From assembly GCF_003234365.2 (NCBI RefSeq), contig NZ_CP126260.1, forward strand, positions 1,426,001-1,490,000: a DNA stretch of 64,000 nucleotides, given 5' to 3'. Source of the DNA: Curtobacterium sp. MCJR17_020. Its GTDB lineage: Bacteria > Actinomycetota > Actinomycetes > Actinomycetales > Microbacteriaceae. Positions within the stretch are counted from its first letter, which is position 1. Each line of letters opens with the position of its first letter. A model generated the notes under the pieces. It searched no databases. It worked only from the letters and a program-made list of their open reading frames with translations, and was not told where the DNA came from. A program made the translations under genes and the position numbers. Positions 47,067 through 55,006 of the stretch are shown here, in pieces.

Positions 47067-48323
47067 TCATTCATCGACGGGCTCCTCCGCCTTCCGACGC
47101 ATCCGGTTCTGCAGCCCCGCCAAGCGGTTCGACAGCGCGCCCGCCGCATTTGCAGCGTGCCCGATGGCATCCCCGCCGAGCCGTTTTGCGACGTCAACCG
47201 AGTCGGCGCTCACATCGAAGGCACGATCGCGCGCGTCCATCGCGACGTCGTCGACTGCATCGCGCCACTTCTTCGAGTGCAGCGTCGAACGGTCGTGCTC
47301 GATGCCAAGTGTGCCGTGGAAATCGACTAGTCCGGCTGCGACGCGGTTCGTACCCTCGACGACCCGTCGCGAGTCGATCGGATTGAGCAGCACCTTCACG
47401 TCACTCATCCCGGCGGCCGCGTCCATCCGGTCGATGAGGCGCTTCGTCGTGGCGGCGATGGCTTCGCGTCGCTGCGACCGAGCGACGTGCACACCGGCGC
47501 GGTGACTGTCCAGTTCGTCGGGAGATGTCCGAAGGACCCGGTCGAGCTCCAACACGGCGAGACCGTCGTGCAGTTGGAAGCAGCGTGCGAGCACCGCCAG
47601 CCATTCACTCGCGGCCGACTCAGCGTCGGAGGTGAGCTCAGCGAGATCGCCGACCTTCGTGGTCTTCTCGAGCTTGACCGCGAGTGCGTCCAGCGCTCTG
47701 AGCGCGTACGACTGCACCGTCAAGATCGTCTGGCTCGCACCCTGGATCTTCGACCAGGTGACGTCGTTGACGCCCCCGACCTGCTCGCGGATCGTCAGCG
47801 CCTCGCTCAGGAGCAAATCGACGCCGATCATGTCGGAGAAGACCTGGTCCTTCTGAGCACGGAGGACGTCGTCGAGCTTCGCGTCGATCTTTGCCAGGTA
47901 GTCCGTGATCTCGTCCATGGCCTGCTGCATCGCAAGCTGCGCCATGACGCCCGCAGCGCCGGTCAGGATGGCGGGGTTCGTGAGGACCGAGCCCGGTGTC
48001 TTGACGAATTGCAGGATGCCCTTGATCTTCCCGCCGTCCGTCACCACCGCACGGCTGACGGAGGGATTGGGGCCCTTCATCGCGGGAAAGTCCTTCAGCG
48101 CTTTGGCGGAGTCTTTGGTGAGCTTCACCCATCGCCCCGACGCTGCCAGTCCGGCGCCAGCCTGGGCTGCCATTGATCCACTACTCGAGACTTCGCTCCA
48201 CCGAGGAAGGGTGAGTTCGCGAGAAGGAAGGCCGTTCGAAGACAAAAAGCGCTCCACCGCAGTTGGGTCGCCGATGATTGCGACTCCTTCGTCGTCGCGG
48301 ACGACCTCGATCTCGTCAGCCAT
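47067..48323 (-). CDS. Hypothetical helical protein (418 aa)
   Basis: A 418-residue, mostly alpha-helical protein that I do not recognise. The N-terminus (DEIEVVRDDEGVAIIGDP, residues 2-19) looks like a small beta-domain. A mildly hydrophobic stretch (LTNPAILTGAAGVMAQLAMQ, about residues 115-134) could insert in a membrane or be amphipathic; long charged helices follow (DYLAKIDAKLDDVLRAQKDQ). The C-terminus is basic. The ATG at 48323 has AGGAG upstream. It is convergent with the SDP-like operon and followed upstream by a DUF2510 protein on the same strand. The arrangement, next to McrBC, suggests a role in conflict or stress, but that is a guess. Confidence 0.65.
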   Translation of the reverse strand: MADEIEVVRDDEGVAIIGDPTAVERFLSSNGLPSRELTLPRWSEVSSSGSMAAQAGAGLAASGRWVKLTKDSAKALKDFPAMKGPNPSVSRAVVTDGGKIKGILQFVKTPGSVLTNPAILTGAAGVMAQLAMQQAMDEITDYLAKIDAKLDDVLRAQKDQVFSDMIGVDLLLSEALTIREQVGGVNDVTWSKIQGASQTILTVQSYALRALDALAVKLEKTTKVGDLAELTSDAESAASEWLAVLARCFQLHDGLAVLELDRVLRTSPDELDSHRAGVHVARSQRREAIAATTKRLIDRMDAAAGMSDVKVLLNPIDSRRVVEGTNRVAAGLVDFHGTLGIEHDRSTLHSKKWRDAVDDVAMDARDRAFDVSADSVDVAKRLGGDAIGHAANAAGALSNRLAGLQNRMRRKAEEPVDE

Positions 48324-48418
48324 CGTGCTCCTCATGATCTGCCGGGTGATCGGCGATGCGTGTCAACTGACTAATCCCGGATTTTCCAGACATCCCGAGC
48401 GATCGCACGGGACGCCGG

Positions 48419-48796
48419 TTAGAACGACGGGGCCGTTGGGGGCGCAGGCGGCATCAACTGCTGCACGTGCTCGGTCCACTGAAGACCATCCCACCAGCGG
48501 TTCGGGCACTGCGCGTCCGCGTACCAACCGGGAGGCGGGCCCTGCGGTGCCGACTGCCCGGGAATCGGCTGCTGCAGAGTCATGGTCGGCTGTGGCGTCG
48601 TCGCCTGCGCACCGAGGTGGAGCGACAGTTTGTGCCCGCACCCTCGGCAGGTCTTCGTGAAGCCCATTGCGAGCTCCGAGATCCCGACGGTCATCACGGC
48701 GGTGCTCGCACGAACGCTGTTCCTGCCCAAGTTTGCTGCAGCGCTGTTCGTGCACTTCTTGCAGTCGCGGCAGCCTGTCTCGACTCGATTCGCCAT
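48419..48796 (-). CDS. DUF2510 protein with zinc-ribbon-like N-terminus
   Basis: A 125-residue protein. The N-terminus has CRDCKKC and, about 45 residues on, CRGCGHK, together a plausible zinc-binding ribbon. A Pro/Gln-rich linker leads to a C-terminal DUF2510 motif PPGWYADAQCPNRWWDGLQW, common in actinobacterial membrane-associated or secreted proteins. No transmembrane segment is predicted. The ATG at 48796 follows GAGGGGTGCC. It is on the same strand as, and 95 bp upstream of, the 418-residue hypothetical, so the two may work together. The function is unknown. Confidence 0.65.
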   Translation of the reverse strand: MANRVETGCRDCKKCTNSAAANLGRNSVRASTAVMTVGISELAMGFTKTCRGCGHKLSLHLGAQATTPQPTMTLQQPIPGQSAPQGPPPGWYADAQCPNRWWDGLQWTEHVQQLMPPAPPTAPSF

Positions 48797-48998
48797 CAGG
48801 CACCCCTCTCGTTCCTCGGGAAGCGTACGAGGACCGCTCACCTGTGACCAGTGCCCCTTCGGGGGTGTTGCGGGATGGCGCACGTCTTTGCGGCCAAGGA
48901 CACTCGCCGCCCGGTGTCCGGTGTCCGAGGAACTCTGATCGCCCTAGTATCTGGGACGTGAGGACCCCTCCCTAAGGTCCGCGGATCAGGAGCACTTC

Positions 48999-51137
48999 GT
49001 GACAGACCAACGACGGCAGGATGAACGGCTCCTGGCTGGCCTCCGGTTCCTCGCAGATCAGTCAGAACCAGCACCCCGAAAGGACGTCTGGGAAGCAGCG
49101 TCCGCGCAGGTCCCCATGAACGAGACGGAGTCGACCTTCGTCCCCTCCCGCCCGGAACCTCGGGGCCGCAACGCCTTCTGGTTCGGGACGTCGACGCTCG
49201 GTCGCGCGGGTCTGTTGCAGAAGTCAGGCGACGGGCTCTGGTCGATCACCGATTCGGGACGGCAGGTTCTTGCGGAGGAAACCGATCCGACCGAGTTCCG
49301 GAAGGAGGCCACTCGCTCAGCGCGCGAGATCACCAAGACGCTGATGGCCGATCGTGTGGCTCGACAGGGCGTCGCGATCCTGCCACCCGATACAGGTGCG
49401 GAGCGGGTTCGAGAAGCATCCCAACGCTTCCGAGAGCGGGGGCTCCGCCAACTGTCGTCGGTCTTCGCCGAGCACCGCTCGGTCTGGCGACCGGACGTCA
49501 CCGCGGAGCTGATCCGGTGCTTCGTCGAGCGTGGGGAAGTCGCGGGGGACAGCTTCCTCGACAAGGTCCGCGAGCAGTTCGTGGAAGCGAGTGATGACGC
49601 ACGACTCCTCATGGCAGAACTGGTCGCCTGGCAACTCCTCCCGTTGCAGATCCCGGGTGAGCGGAAGAAGCGCGAACGTGTGCAAGTGCTGCTGGACCTG
49701 ATGCGCGAGCCGATCGTGATCCCAGCAGAAGTCGACCAGACCTTCCGTTCAGTGTCGTTCAACCCCGGCCAGGGCATGGCACAAGGGATCCACAACGCGC
49801 TCTCCATCGTTGTGCGGCTCGTCGACCAGTGGGTCTCCCTGCCGGACGACGAGCGGGAAGTGCTCCTCGACGACCCGTGGGCATGGCGCGACTTCGTCGC
49901 CGCGGTGCCTGGGACGCCGTTCCCGACGCTGCGCAACGAGCTGTTGTACCTCGTGCACCCGGATTCATTCGGCGAGGTCGTTTCAGCTGTCGATCGTGAA
50001 CGCATCCGCTCGGTGTTCCGCGGCGAGGTCGCTGGCGATGCCGATGCCAGGGCGGTGGCTGACGATCCCGATCGTGAGTTCCTCGAGATCACACTCGCAC
50101 TGCAGACAAAGGAGAACGGTCCGGCGGTCTACTACCGCGAACCGCTGAAGTCGAAGTGGGCAGGAGCCCTCGACCCTCGAACAGGACCGGACGATATGGT
50201 CAAGGTGCTGCCGCCGGTCGACCCCGCAACAAGAGACGGACGGACACCCTTCACCCTTATTGACAACGAACTCGCCACCGCCCTGCACATGCCCGAGCGC
50301 TGGCTGCAGGACACCCTTGACCTCATCGAGCGGCGCAAGCAGGTCATCCTCTACGGCCCTCCGGGCACCGGCAAGACGTTTCTCGCCCTGGCCCTGTCGA
50401 AGCACGTGACGGACGGCACCGACGGCGAGACGACCATCGTGCAGTTCCACCCGACTTACTCGTACGAGGACTTCTTCGAGGGCTTCCGCCCCGTCGCGAA
50501 CGACGACAGCGGCAACCTCGCCTTCACTCTTCGGAAGGGACCACTCCGGCGCCTCGCCGACGCGGCCGCCGCCAACCCGGAGGCGAACTACTTCCTGGTC
50601 ATCGATGAGATCAACCGCGGCAACATCGCGAAGGTGTTCGGCGAGCTGTACTTCCTGCTCGAGTACCGGGACAGCGAGATCTCCCTGCTCTACAGTGACG
50701 AGCCATTCACCCTGCCGAGCAACATCTTCGTCATCGGCACGATGAACACCGCGGATCGCTCGATCGCAATGCTCGACGCCGCCATGCGGCGCCGCTTCGC
50801 GTTCATCGAGCTGCACCCGGAACGCGCGCCCGTGCAGAACGTGCTGTCGCGCTGGGCGGCGACCAAGGGCCTCCAAGACGACCGTGCCGAGCTACTGACG
50901 CGTCTCAACGCGCAGATCCAGGACCACGATGCCAAGGTGGGCCCGTCGTTCCTGATGCGCGATCTCGGCGGCACCGGTCTGCAGGACGTGTGGCGGTACG
51001 AGATCTTGCCGCTCCTGGCGGAGCATCACTACGGCGAGGGCGTCGACCTGGAGGCTCGGTACGGCCTGGCAACGCTGCGTCGCCAAGCGGTGCCCTCCGT
51101 TGCGGACGGGGCCGAAGGTGCTTCCGTCGACGATTGA
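48999..51137 (+). CDS. mcrB: McrB-type AAA+ GTPase of a modification-dependent restriction system
   Basis: A 712-residue protein. The N-terminal region has a winged-helix-like start (RLLAGLRFLADQSEPAPRKD) and an otherwise unassigned ~400-residue part that should recognise the target. The C-terminal AAA+ GTPase module has Walker A YGPPGTGKTF (near residue 452), HPTYSYEDFFEGFRP, Walker B FLVIDEINRGN and the McrB-specific MNTADRSI (near residue 583) followed by DAAMRRRFAFIEL. McrB assembles into rings, translocates DNA and activates the McrC nuclease. It starts at GTG 48999 after CAGGAG. The stop lies inside the mcrC reading frame, so both are coupled. Confidence 0.9.
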   Translation: MTDQRRQDERLLAGLRFLADQSEPAPRKDVWEAASAQVPMNETESTFVPSRPEPRGRNAFWFGTSTLGRAGLLQKSGDGLWSITDSGRQVLAEETDPTEFRKEATRSAREITKTLMADRVARQGVAILPPDTGAERVREASQRFRERGLRQLSSVFAEHRSVWRPDVTAELIRCFVERGEVAGDSFLDKVREQFVEASDDARLLMAELVAWQLLPLQIPGERKKRERVQVLLDLMREPIVIPAEVDQTFRSVSFNPGQGMAQGIHNALSIVVRLVDQWVSLPDDEREVLLDDPWAWRDFVAAVPGTPFPTLRNELLYLVHPDSFGEVVSAVDRERIRSVFRGEVAGDADARAVADDPDREFLEITLALQTKENGPAVYYREPLKSKWAGALDPRTGPDDMVKVLPPVDPATRDGRTPFTLIDNELATALHMPERWLQDTLDLIERRKQVILYGPPGTGKTFLALALSKHVTDGTDGETTIVQFHPTYSYEDFFEGFRPVANDDSGNLAFTLRKGPLRRLADAAAANPEANYFLVIDEINRGNIAKVFGELYFLLEYRDSEISLLYSDEPFTLPSNIFVIGTMNTADRSIAMLDAAMRRRFAFIELHPERAPVQNVLSRWAATKGLQDDRAELLTRLNAQIQDHDAKVGPSFLMRDLGGTGLQDVWRYEILPLLAEHHYGEGVDLEARYGLATLRRQAVPSVADGAEGASVDD

Positions 51138-52311
51138 GCTGCGGGAGGCGGACCAGCCGGTGGTGCACCGGCTGCCGCGCGCGGTGGCGGTCGGTCTTGC
51201 CTCGGCGAACATCGCGACCGTCGCGCCCACGCTCGGTGCTGACGAGTACCGCGTGAGCGGTGTCCGGAAGGTCGGTGTCGTGCGGATCGCCGGGCACACG
51301 GTGTGGCTGAAGCCGAAGACGCCGGTGCGGCGGCTGTTCGCGATGCTCGGGTACGCGCGTGCTGGGAGTGCAATCTGGACCGAGGACGACTTCGGGTTCG
51401 AGGAGGACGATGACCTCGTGCCGGCGTTGGCGCACGCGTTCGTGCGGCAGGCCTCGCGGGCGTTGGCCGGAGGACCGCTCCGCGGGTACGTCACGCGCGA
51501 GGACGCGCTGCCGCTCGTGCGTGGTCGGTGGCGAATCGGAGACCAGCTGACGCGTCGAGGCGGGCAGCCGCTGCCGGTCGAGGTGTCGTTCGACGACTAC
51601 GTCGAGGACATCGCAGAGAACCAGGTGCTGCTGACCGCTGCGACGCGGTTGTTACGGCTGCCGGGTGTGCCAGCGGACGCGCTCGGGGCGCTGCGGCGGA
51701 CCGTTCGAGTGCTCGATGGGGTATCGGTGATCCCGGTCGGGGCTCCGATGCCGGTCGTCCGGCCGGATCGACGGAACGCGCGGTACTCGTCTGCGCTGGC
51801 GCTGGCATCGCTCGTGCTGTCGGGGTCGTCGCTCGAGCAGCGTGCTGGGGCGGTTGTGGCGTCGGGGTTCCTCGGTGACATGTGGTCAGTGTTCGAGGAC
51901 TTCGTGTCGGCGGCACTGCGCGAAGCGTTCAAGCCCTATGGGGGAGTGCTCGTGTCGCAGTACACGTCGACGCTCGATGTCGAGGGGACGGTGAAGATCG
52001 CGCCGGACCTCGTGTGGCTCGTGGACGGGGAGGTGCGCGCGTGCATCGACGTGAAGTACAAGGTCGAGAAGCACGGTCAGTACCCAAACGCTGATCTCTA
52101 CCAGATGGCGGCGTACTGTCGGCGGTTCGGATTGGACGTCGGGCACCTCGTCTACGCGGCGGGCAATGCGACCGAAGGGGGCGTTCAGCTCGTCAATGGT
52201 CCGTCAATTCGTCGGCATGCGATCCGCACGGACACCACCCCCGCAGTACTCGACGATCAGATGAGGGCGATTGCCAAGCGACTCGTCCGCCCGTTGAGCG
52301 CGCTGGCCTGA
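51118..52311 (+). CDS. mcrC: McrC-type restriction endonuclease subunit
   Basis: About 397 residues. The N-terminal half interacts with the AAA ring in known systems; the C-terminal half carries a PD-(D/E)xK nuclease, with IAPDLVWLVDGEV and CIDVKYKVEKHG giving the D...DxK set. The start is uncertain: GTG 51118 gives a 20-bp overlap with mcrB, and TTG 51100 would add six residues. McrBC cuts DNA containing modified cytosines, mainly of phages. It is convergent with a small hypothetical gene whose end overlaps mcrC by 55 bp. Confidence 0.88.
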   Translation: MLPSTIELREADQPVVHRLPRAVAVGLASANIATVAPTLGADEYRVSGVRKVGVVRIAGHTVWLKPKTPVRRLFAMLGYARAGSAIWTEDDFGFEEDDDLVPALAHAFVRQASRALAGGPLRGYVTREDALPLVRGRWRIGDQLTRRGGQPLPVEVSFDDYVEDIAENQVLLTAATRLLRLPGVPADALGALRRTVRVLDGVSVIPVGAPMPVVRPDRRNARYSSALALASLVLSGSSLEQRAGAVVASGFLGDMWSVFEDFVSAALREAFKPYGGVLVSQYTSTLDVEGTVKIAPDLVWLVDGEVRACIDVKYKVEKHGQYPNADLYQMAAYCRRFGLDVGHLVYAAGNATEGGVQLVNGPSIRRHAIRTDTTPAVLDDQMRAIAKRLVRPLSALA

Positions 52312-52607
52312 GCCAACACCCTCCAGCCACCGTCAAGCGTCCCGACCACCGCCACGCGCTCGTCAGCGGGCAGCTCTCGCAACGGGATCGCGACCTCGAC
52401 GCAATACCTCCCCGCCGACGGCAACTGCAAAGTGACCGACCCGGCCGGCCTCGGCTGCCCACCCACCTCGGGCAGCGGCAATGCGGCGAACCGGTCCCGC
52501 GAAGGCTCCAGCCGGATCATCGCCTCGGCAGCATCGGGTCGGCCGCGATCGGGAACCGTCAACGCCTCCGCTGGCGTCGTGCCATGAAGTGCGCTGCTCT
52601 TAGTCAT
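52257..52607 (-). CDS. Small hypothetical protein (116 aa)
   Basis: A 116-residue polar protein beginning MTKSSALHG from the ATG at 52607, with AAGGAACC upstream. The second half looks like a small beta-sandwich (GSVTLQLPSAGRYCVEVAIP, VAVVGTLDGGWRVLAQAS). No motif is recognised. It sits downstream of the helicase operon on the same strand, 85 bp away, and its 3' end overlaps mcrC by 55 bp. It could be an accessory protein of the island, but a spurious frame cannot be ruled out. Confidence 0.45.
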   Translation of the reverse strand: MTKSSALHGTTPAEALTVPDRGRPDAAEAMIRLEPSRDRFAALPLPEVGGQPRPAGSVTLQLPSAGRYCVEVAIPLRELPADERVAVVGTLDGGWRVLAQASALNGRTSRLAIALI

Positions 52608-52692
52608 GGTCCGGTTCCTTCTCACATGATGGGGTATTCGTGGCGTGACAGTTGCGGTTTGGCATGTGGATCGCTGGCGGCGCCCGTGGGAA

Positions 52693-54993
52693 CTAGCGCA
52701 GCAGCGGTGACCGCTCTCCCCGCCACGACACGACGAGTTCGTCGCGTGCGCGACTCGCCGCCACGTACAGGAGCGACCGCTCCCGCAGCATCGCGTCGTC
52801 GAGGTCGCCGCCGGTCTTGTCGCGGAGCGCCCATGGGCTGGGAATGACGCCGTCGGTCACGTCGAACACGACGACCCGCGAGAACTCCATTCCCTTCGCC
52901 TTGTGCATGGTCATGACCTGCGGCATCCCGCGCGCCGCGTCCATGTCGCTGACGGACACTCCCTTCGCGTAGAGCTGCTGCACGACCGCACTTGCCTGCT
53001 TCTTCCCTCGCACGAGGACTGCGATCGTCTCGGGGGCGACCCCGGCGTCGAGCCATGACCGAACTCGATCCGCAACGAAGTCGAACTGCTCGCCTGGCGT
53101 CGCAGCTCCGTGCAACTCAGGGGCGGGGCCGCGTCTCGCCGAGCGGTACCCGTGGGCGGACTCGACGGTCCCTTCGCTATCCTCGAAGGATCCGCCTTCA
53201 AGCACGCCGAGCGCCCACTGGAGATTCTGTTGGGTTGTCCGGTAGTTCAACGTGAGCCGTCTCGAGCGCCCAGTGATCTTGATCCCGTAGCGGGATAGCA
53301 CGACGTGCTGCCCGTAGATCCGCTGGTGTGTGTCCTCGGCCATGAACAGGTCGTCCTTGCCCACGGGAACGAGCTCGCGGAGGAGCTGCCACTGGCTCGG
53401 CGTTAGATCCTGTGCTTCGTCGATCAGGAGATGGTCGATCGGCCTCTCGCCGGGGTGAGCGCCCAGGTGCGCTGCAGCCACTGAGGCAAGCTCGGCCCAG
53501 CTCAGCCGTCCGAGCGAGCGAGCGTTCGCTCGGAATCGCTCGACGACCCCCCAGACAGCGTTCCGCCTCGCACGATCGAGCGCGATGCCGCGTCCGGCTC
53601 GTCGAACGGCGCGGTACCCGTCTCCGGTCGTGACCCGGTTCGGCAGGATGACCTGCAGGTACTCGGCCTCGAGGAACGAGGTGGTCGCGAGTTCCTCGGG
53701 CAGCACGACACCGGCATCCTCGAGCGCCTCCAGCCATCCGAAATCATTGGAGACTAGCTCGACGTTCCCTTCCACGGCGTGGCCGATCGTGGCGGTCATC
53801 GCCGTCGCCCAATCGTCCTTGGACGCGCTGTCGCGTACAGCTACTGCGAGCTGATCCACCCCAGACGTCAGCACTCCTGGCGAGCCTAGTCGCGTCGAGC
53901 GTTCGAGCGATGGATCGAGCCGTTGGACATCGCGATCGAGCGCTGTCGACAGGGCCCGGGTGAACGTGGTGAGCGCGATCCGAGAGCGGGGGTAACGCGC
54001 CGCGAGCGCGCGAGCGCGGTGCAGCAGCACGACGGTCTTGCCGGTTCCGGCACCGCCACTGAGCCGGAACGGCCCGTTGTACGACCTGCTGGCGTAGGCG
54101 CGCTGCTCGGGGTGGAGGAAGACGCGCCACGCTCCGAAGTCACCACCGTCGATCACGCGACGGAGCTCCGCGTTGTCCTCGATGAGGGTGAACTGCATGC
54201 GCGACGCGGGTCGCTGAAGCGATGCGACGAGTTCGTCATCGGCGGACGTGATCGATTGCGGTCGGGCTGGAGGCAACGGCGCTGAGATACCGTCATCTGT
54301 GACGACGTCTCGAACGACCTCGCCAACGGTGTCGTCGGTGGTCTCCGGCGCGACCGGCGCACCCAGGCCGAGGGACGTCTTGATCGTCTCGACGGAGTCG
54401 CCCACCGCAAGTCCGAGTACGGCGTTCTGCTGCCACTGGTTCGGCAAGCGTTCGCCGAGTAGCAGCAGCGCCTCCTCGTTCGGCGCAACCATCAACGCCG
54501 CCGCGGTCGTTCCGTCGAAGCCGAGCTCCGACGTGAGGTCGTCGACGACGTAGCCGCGGTCGACGAGGAGCGGCACCGCGGGTGCGGAAGCAGGCTCGGC
54601 CTGCACGGACACCCGATCAGCACCGTCCCGCGCAACAGCGAGTAGCGGCTCCGGGGTGCTGGCGCTGGCGTTGATGAGCTCGGTCACCCCATTGATCGGG
54701 TTGACTCGGAGGACGCGTGTTCGGGCGATCTCGATCGCCTCGTCGTGCTCGTACGTGCCGATGTACACGTACAAGGGGCCACCCGGCTCGACCTCGATCC
54801 GGTAGAGGACAGCACGAAGTGAGCCATCGACCCGTCCGGTTCGGGCGCGTGCATCCACCGCGTTCTGCATGGGCTCGATGTGCAGGCCCGGAATGGCGTC
54901 GTTCTCCTGCAGCTTCTCGAGGAAGTTGAAGACCTTGACCTTCGTCGGCTTCTCGAGCTTCTGCTTGGCGTTCATCCACGAGATCTGTGGCAT
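52693..54993 (-). CDS. UvrD-like superfamily I helicase with RelE-like N-terminal domain
   Basis: A 766-residue protein. Residues about 15-95 (VKVFNFLEKLQENDAIPGLH ... RTGRVDGSLRAVLYRIEV ... EHDEAIEIARTR) resemble the RelE/ParE-like domain that precedes some UvrD-type helicases. An unassigned spacer (about 100-295) follows. The helicase has Walker A GGAGTGKT (313-320), LTTFTRALS, motif II IDEAQDL (525-530), LNYRTTQQN, TMHKAKGMEF and motif VI LLYVAASRARDEL. No nuclease motif is visible. The ATG at 54993 follows GAGGAGGG, 13 bp after the giant helicase stop. It is the last gene of the methyltransferase-helicase operon and probably its DNA-unwinding partner. Confidence 0.85.
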   Translation of the reverse strand: MPQISWMNAKQKLEKPTKVKVFNFLEKLQENDAIPGLHIEPMQNAVDARARTGRVDGSLRAVLYRIEVEPGGPLYVYIGTYEHDEAIEIARTRVLRVNPINGVTELINASASTPEPLLAVARDGADRVSVQAEPASAPAVPLLVDRGYVVDDLTSELGFDGTTAAALMVAPNEEALLLLGERLPNQWQQNAVLGLAVGDSVETIKTSLGLGAPVAPETTDDTVGEVVRDVVTDDGISAPLPPARPQSITSADDELVASLQRPASRMQFTLIEDNAELRRVIDGGDFGAWRVFLHPEQRAYASRSYNGPFRLSGGAGTGKTVVLLHRARALAARYPRSRIALTTFTRALSTALDRDVQRLDPSLERSTRLGSPGVLTSGVDQLAVAVRDSASKDDWATAMTATIGHAVEGNVELVSNDFGWLEALEDAGVVLPEELATTSFLEAEYLQVILPNRVTTGDGYRAVRRAGRGIALDRARRNAVWGVVERFRANARSLGRLSWAELASVAAAHLGAHPGERPIDHLLIDEAQDLTPSQWQLLRELVPVGKDDLFMAEDTHQRIYGQHVVLSRYGIKITGRSRRLTLNYRTTQQNLQWALGVLEGGSFEDSEGTVESAHGYRSARRGPAPELHGAATPGEQFDFVADRVRSWLDAGVAPETIAVLVRGKKQASAVVQQLYAKGVSVSDMDAARGMPQVMTMHKAKGMEFSRVVVFDVTDGVIPSPWALRDKTGGDLDDAMLRERSLLYVAASRARDELVVSWRGERSPLLR

Positions 54994-55006
54994 CAGCCAT
55001 CCCTCC

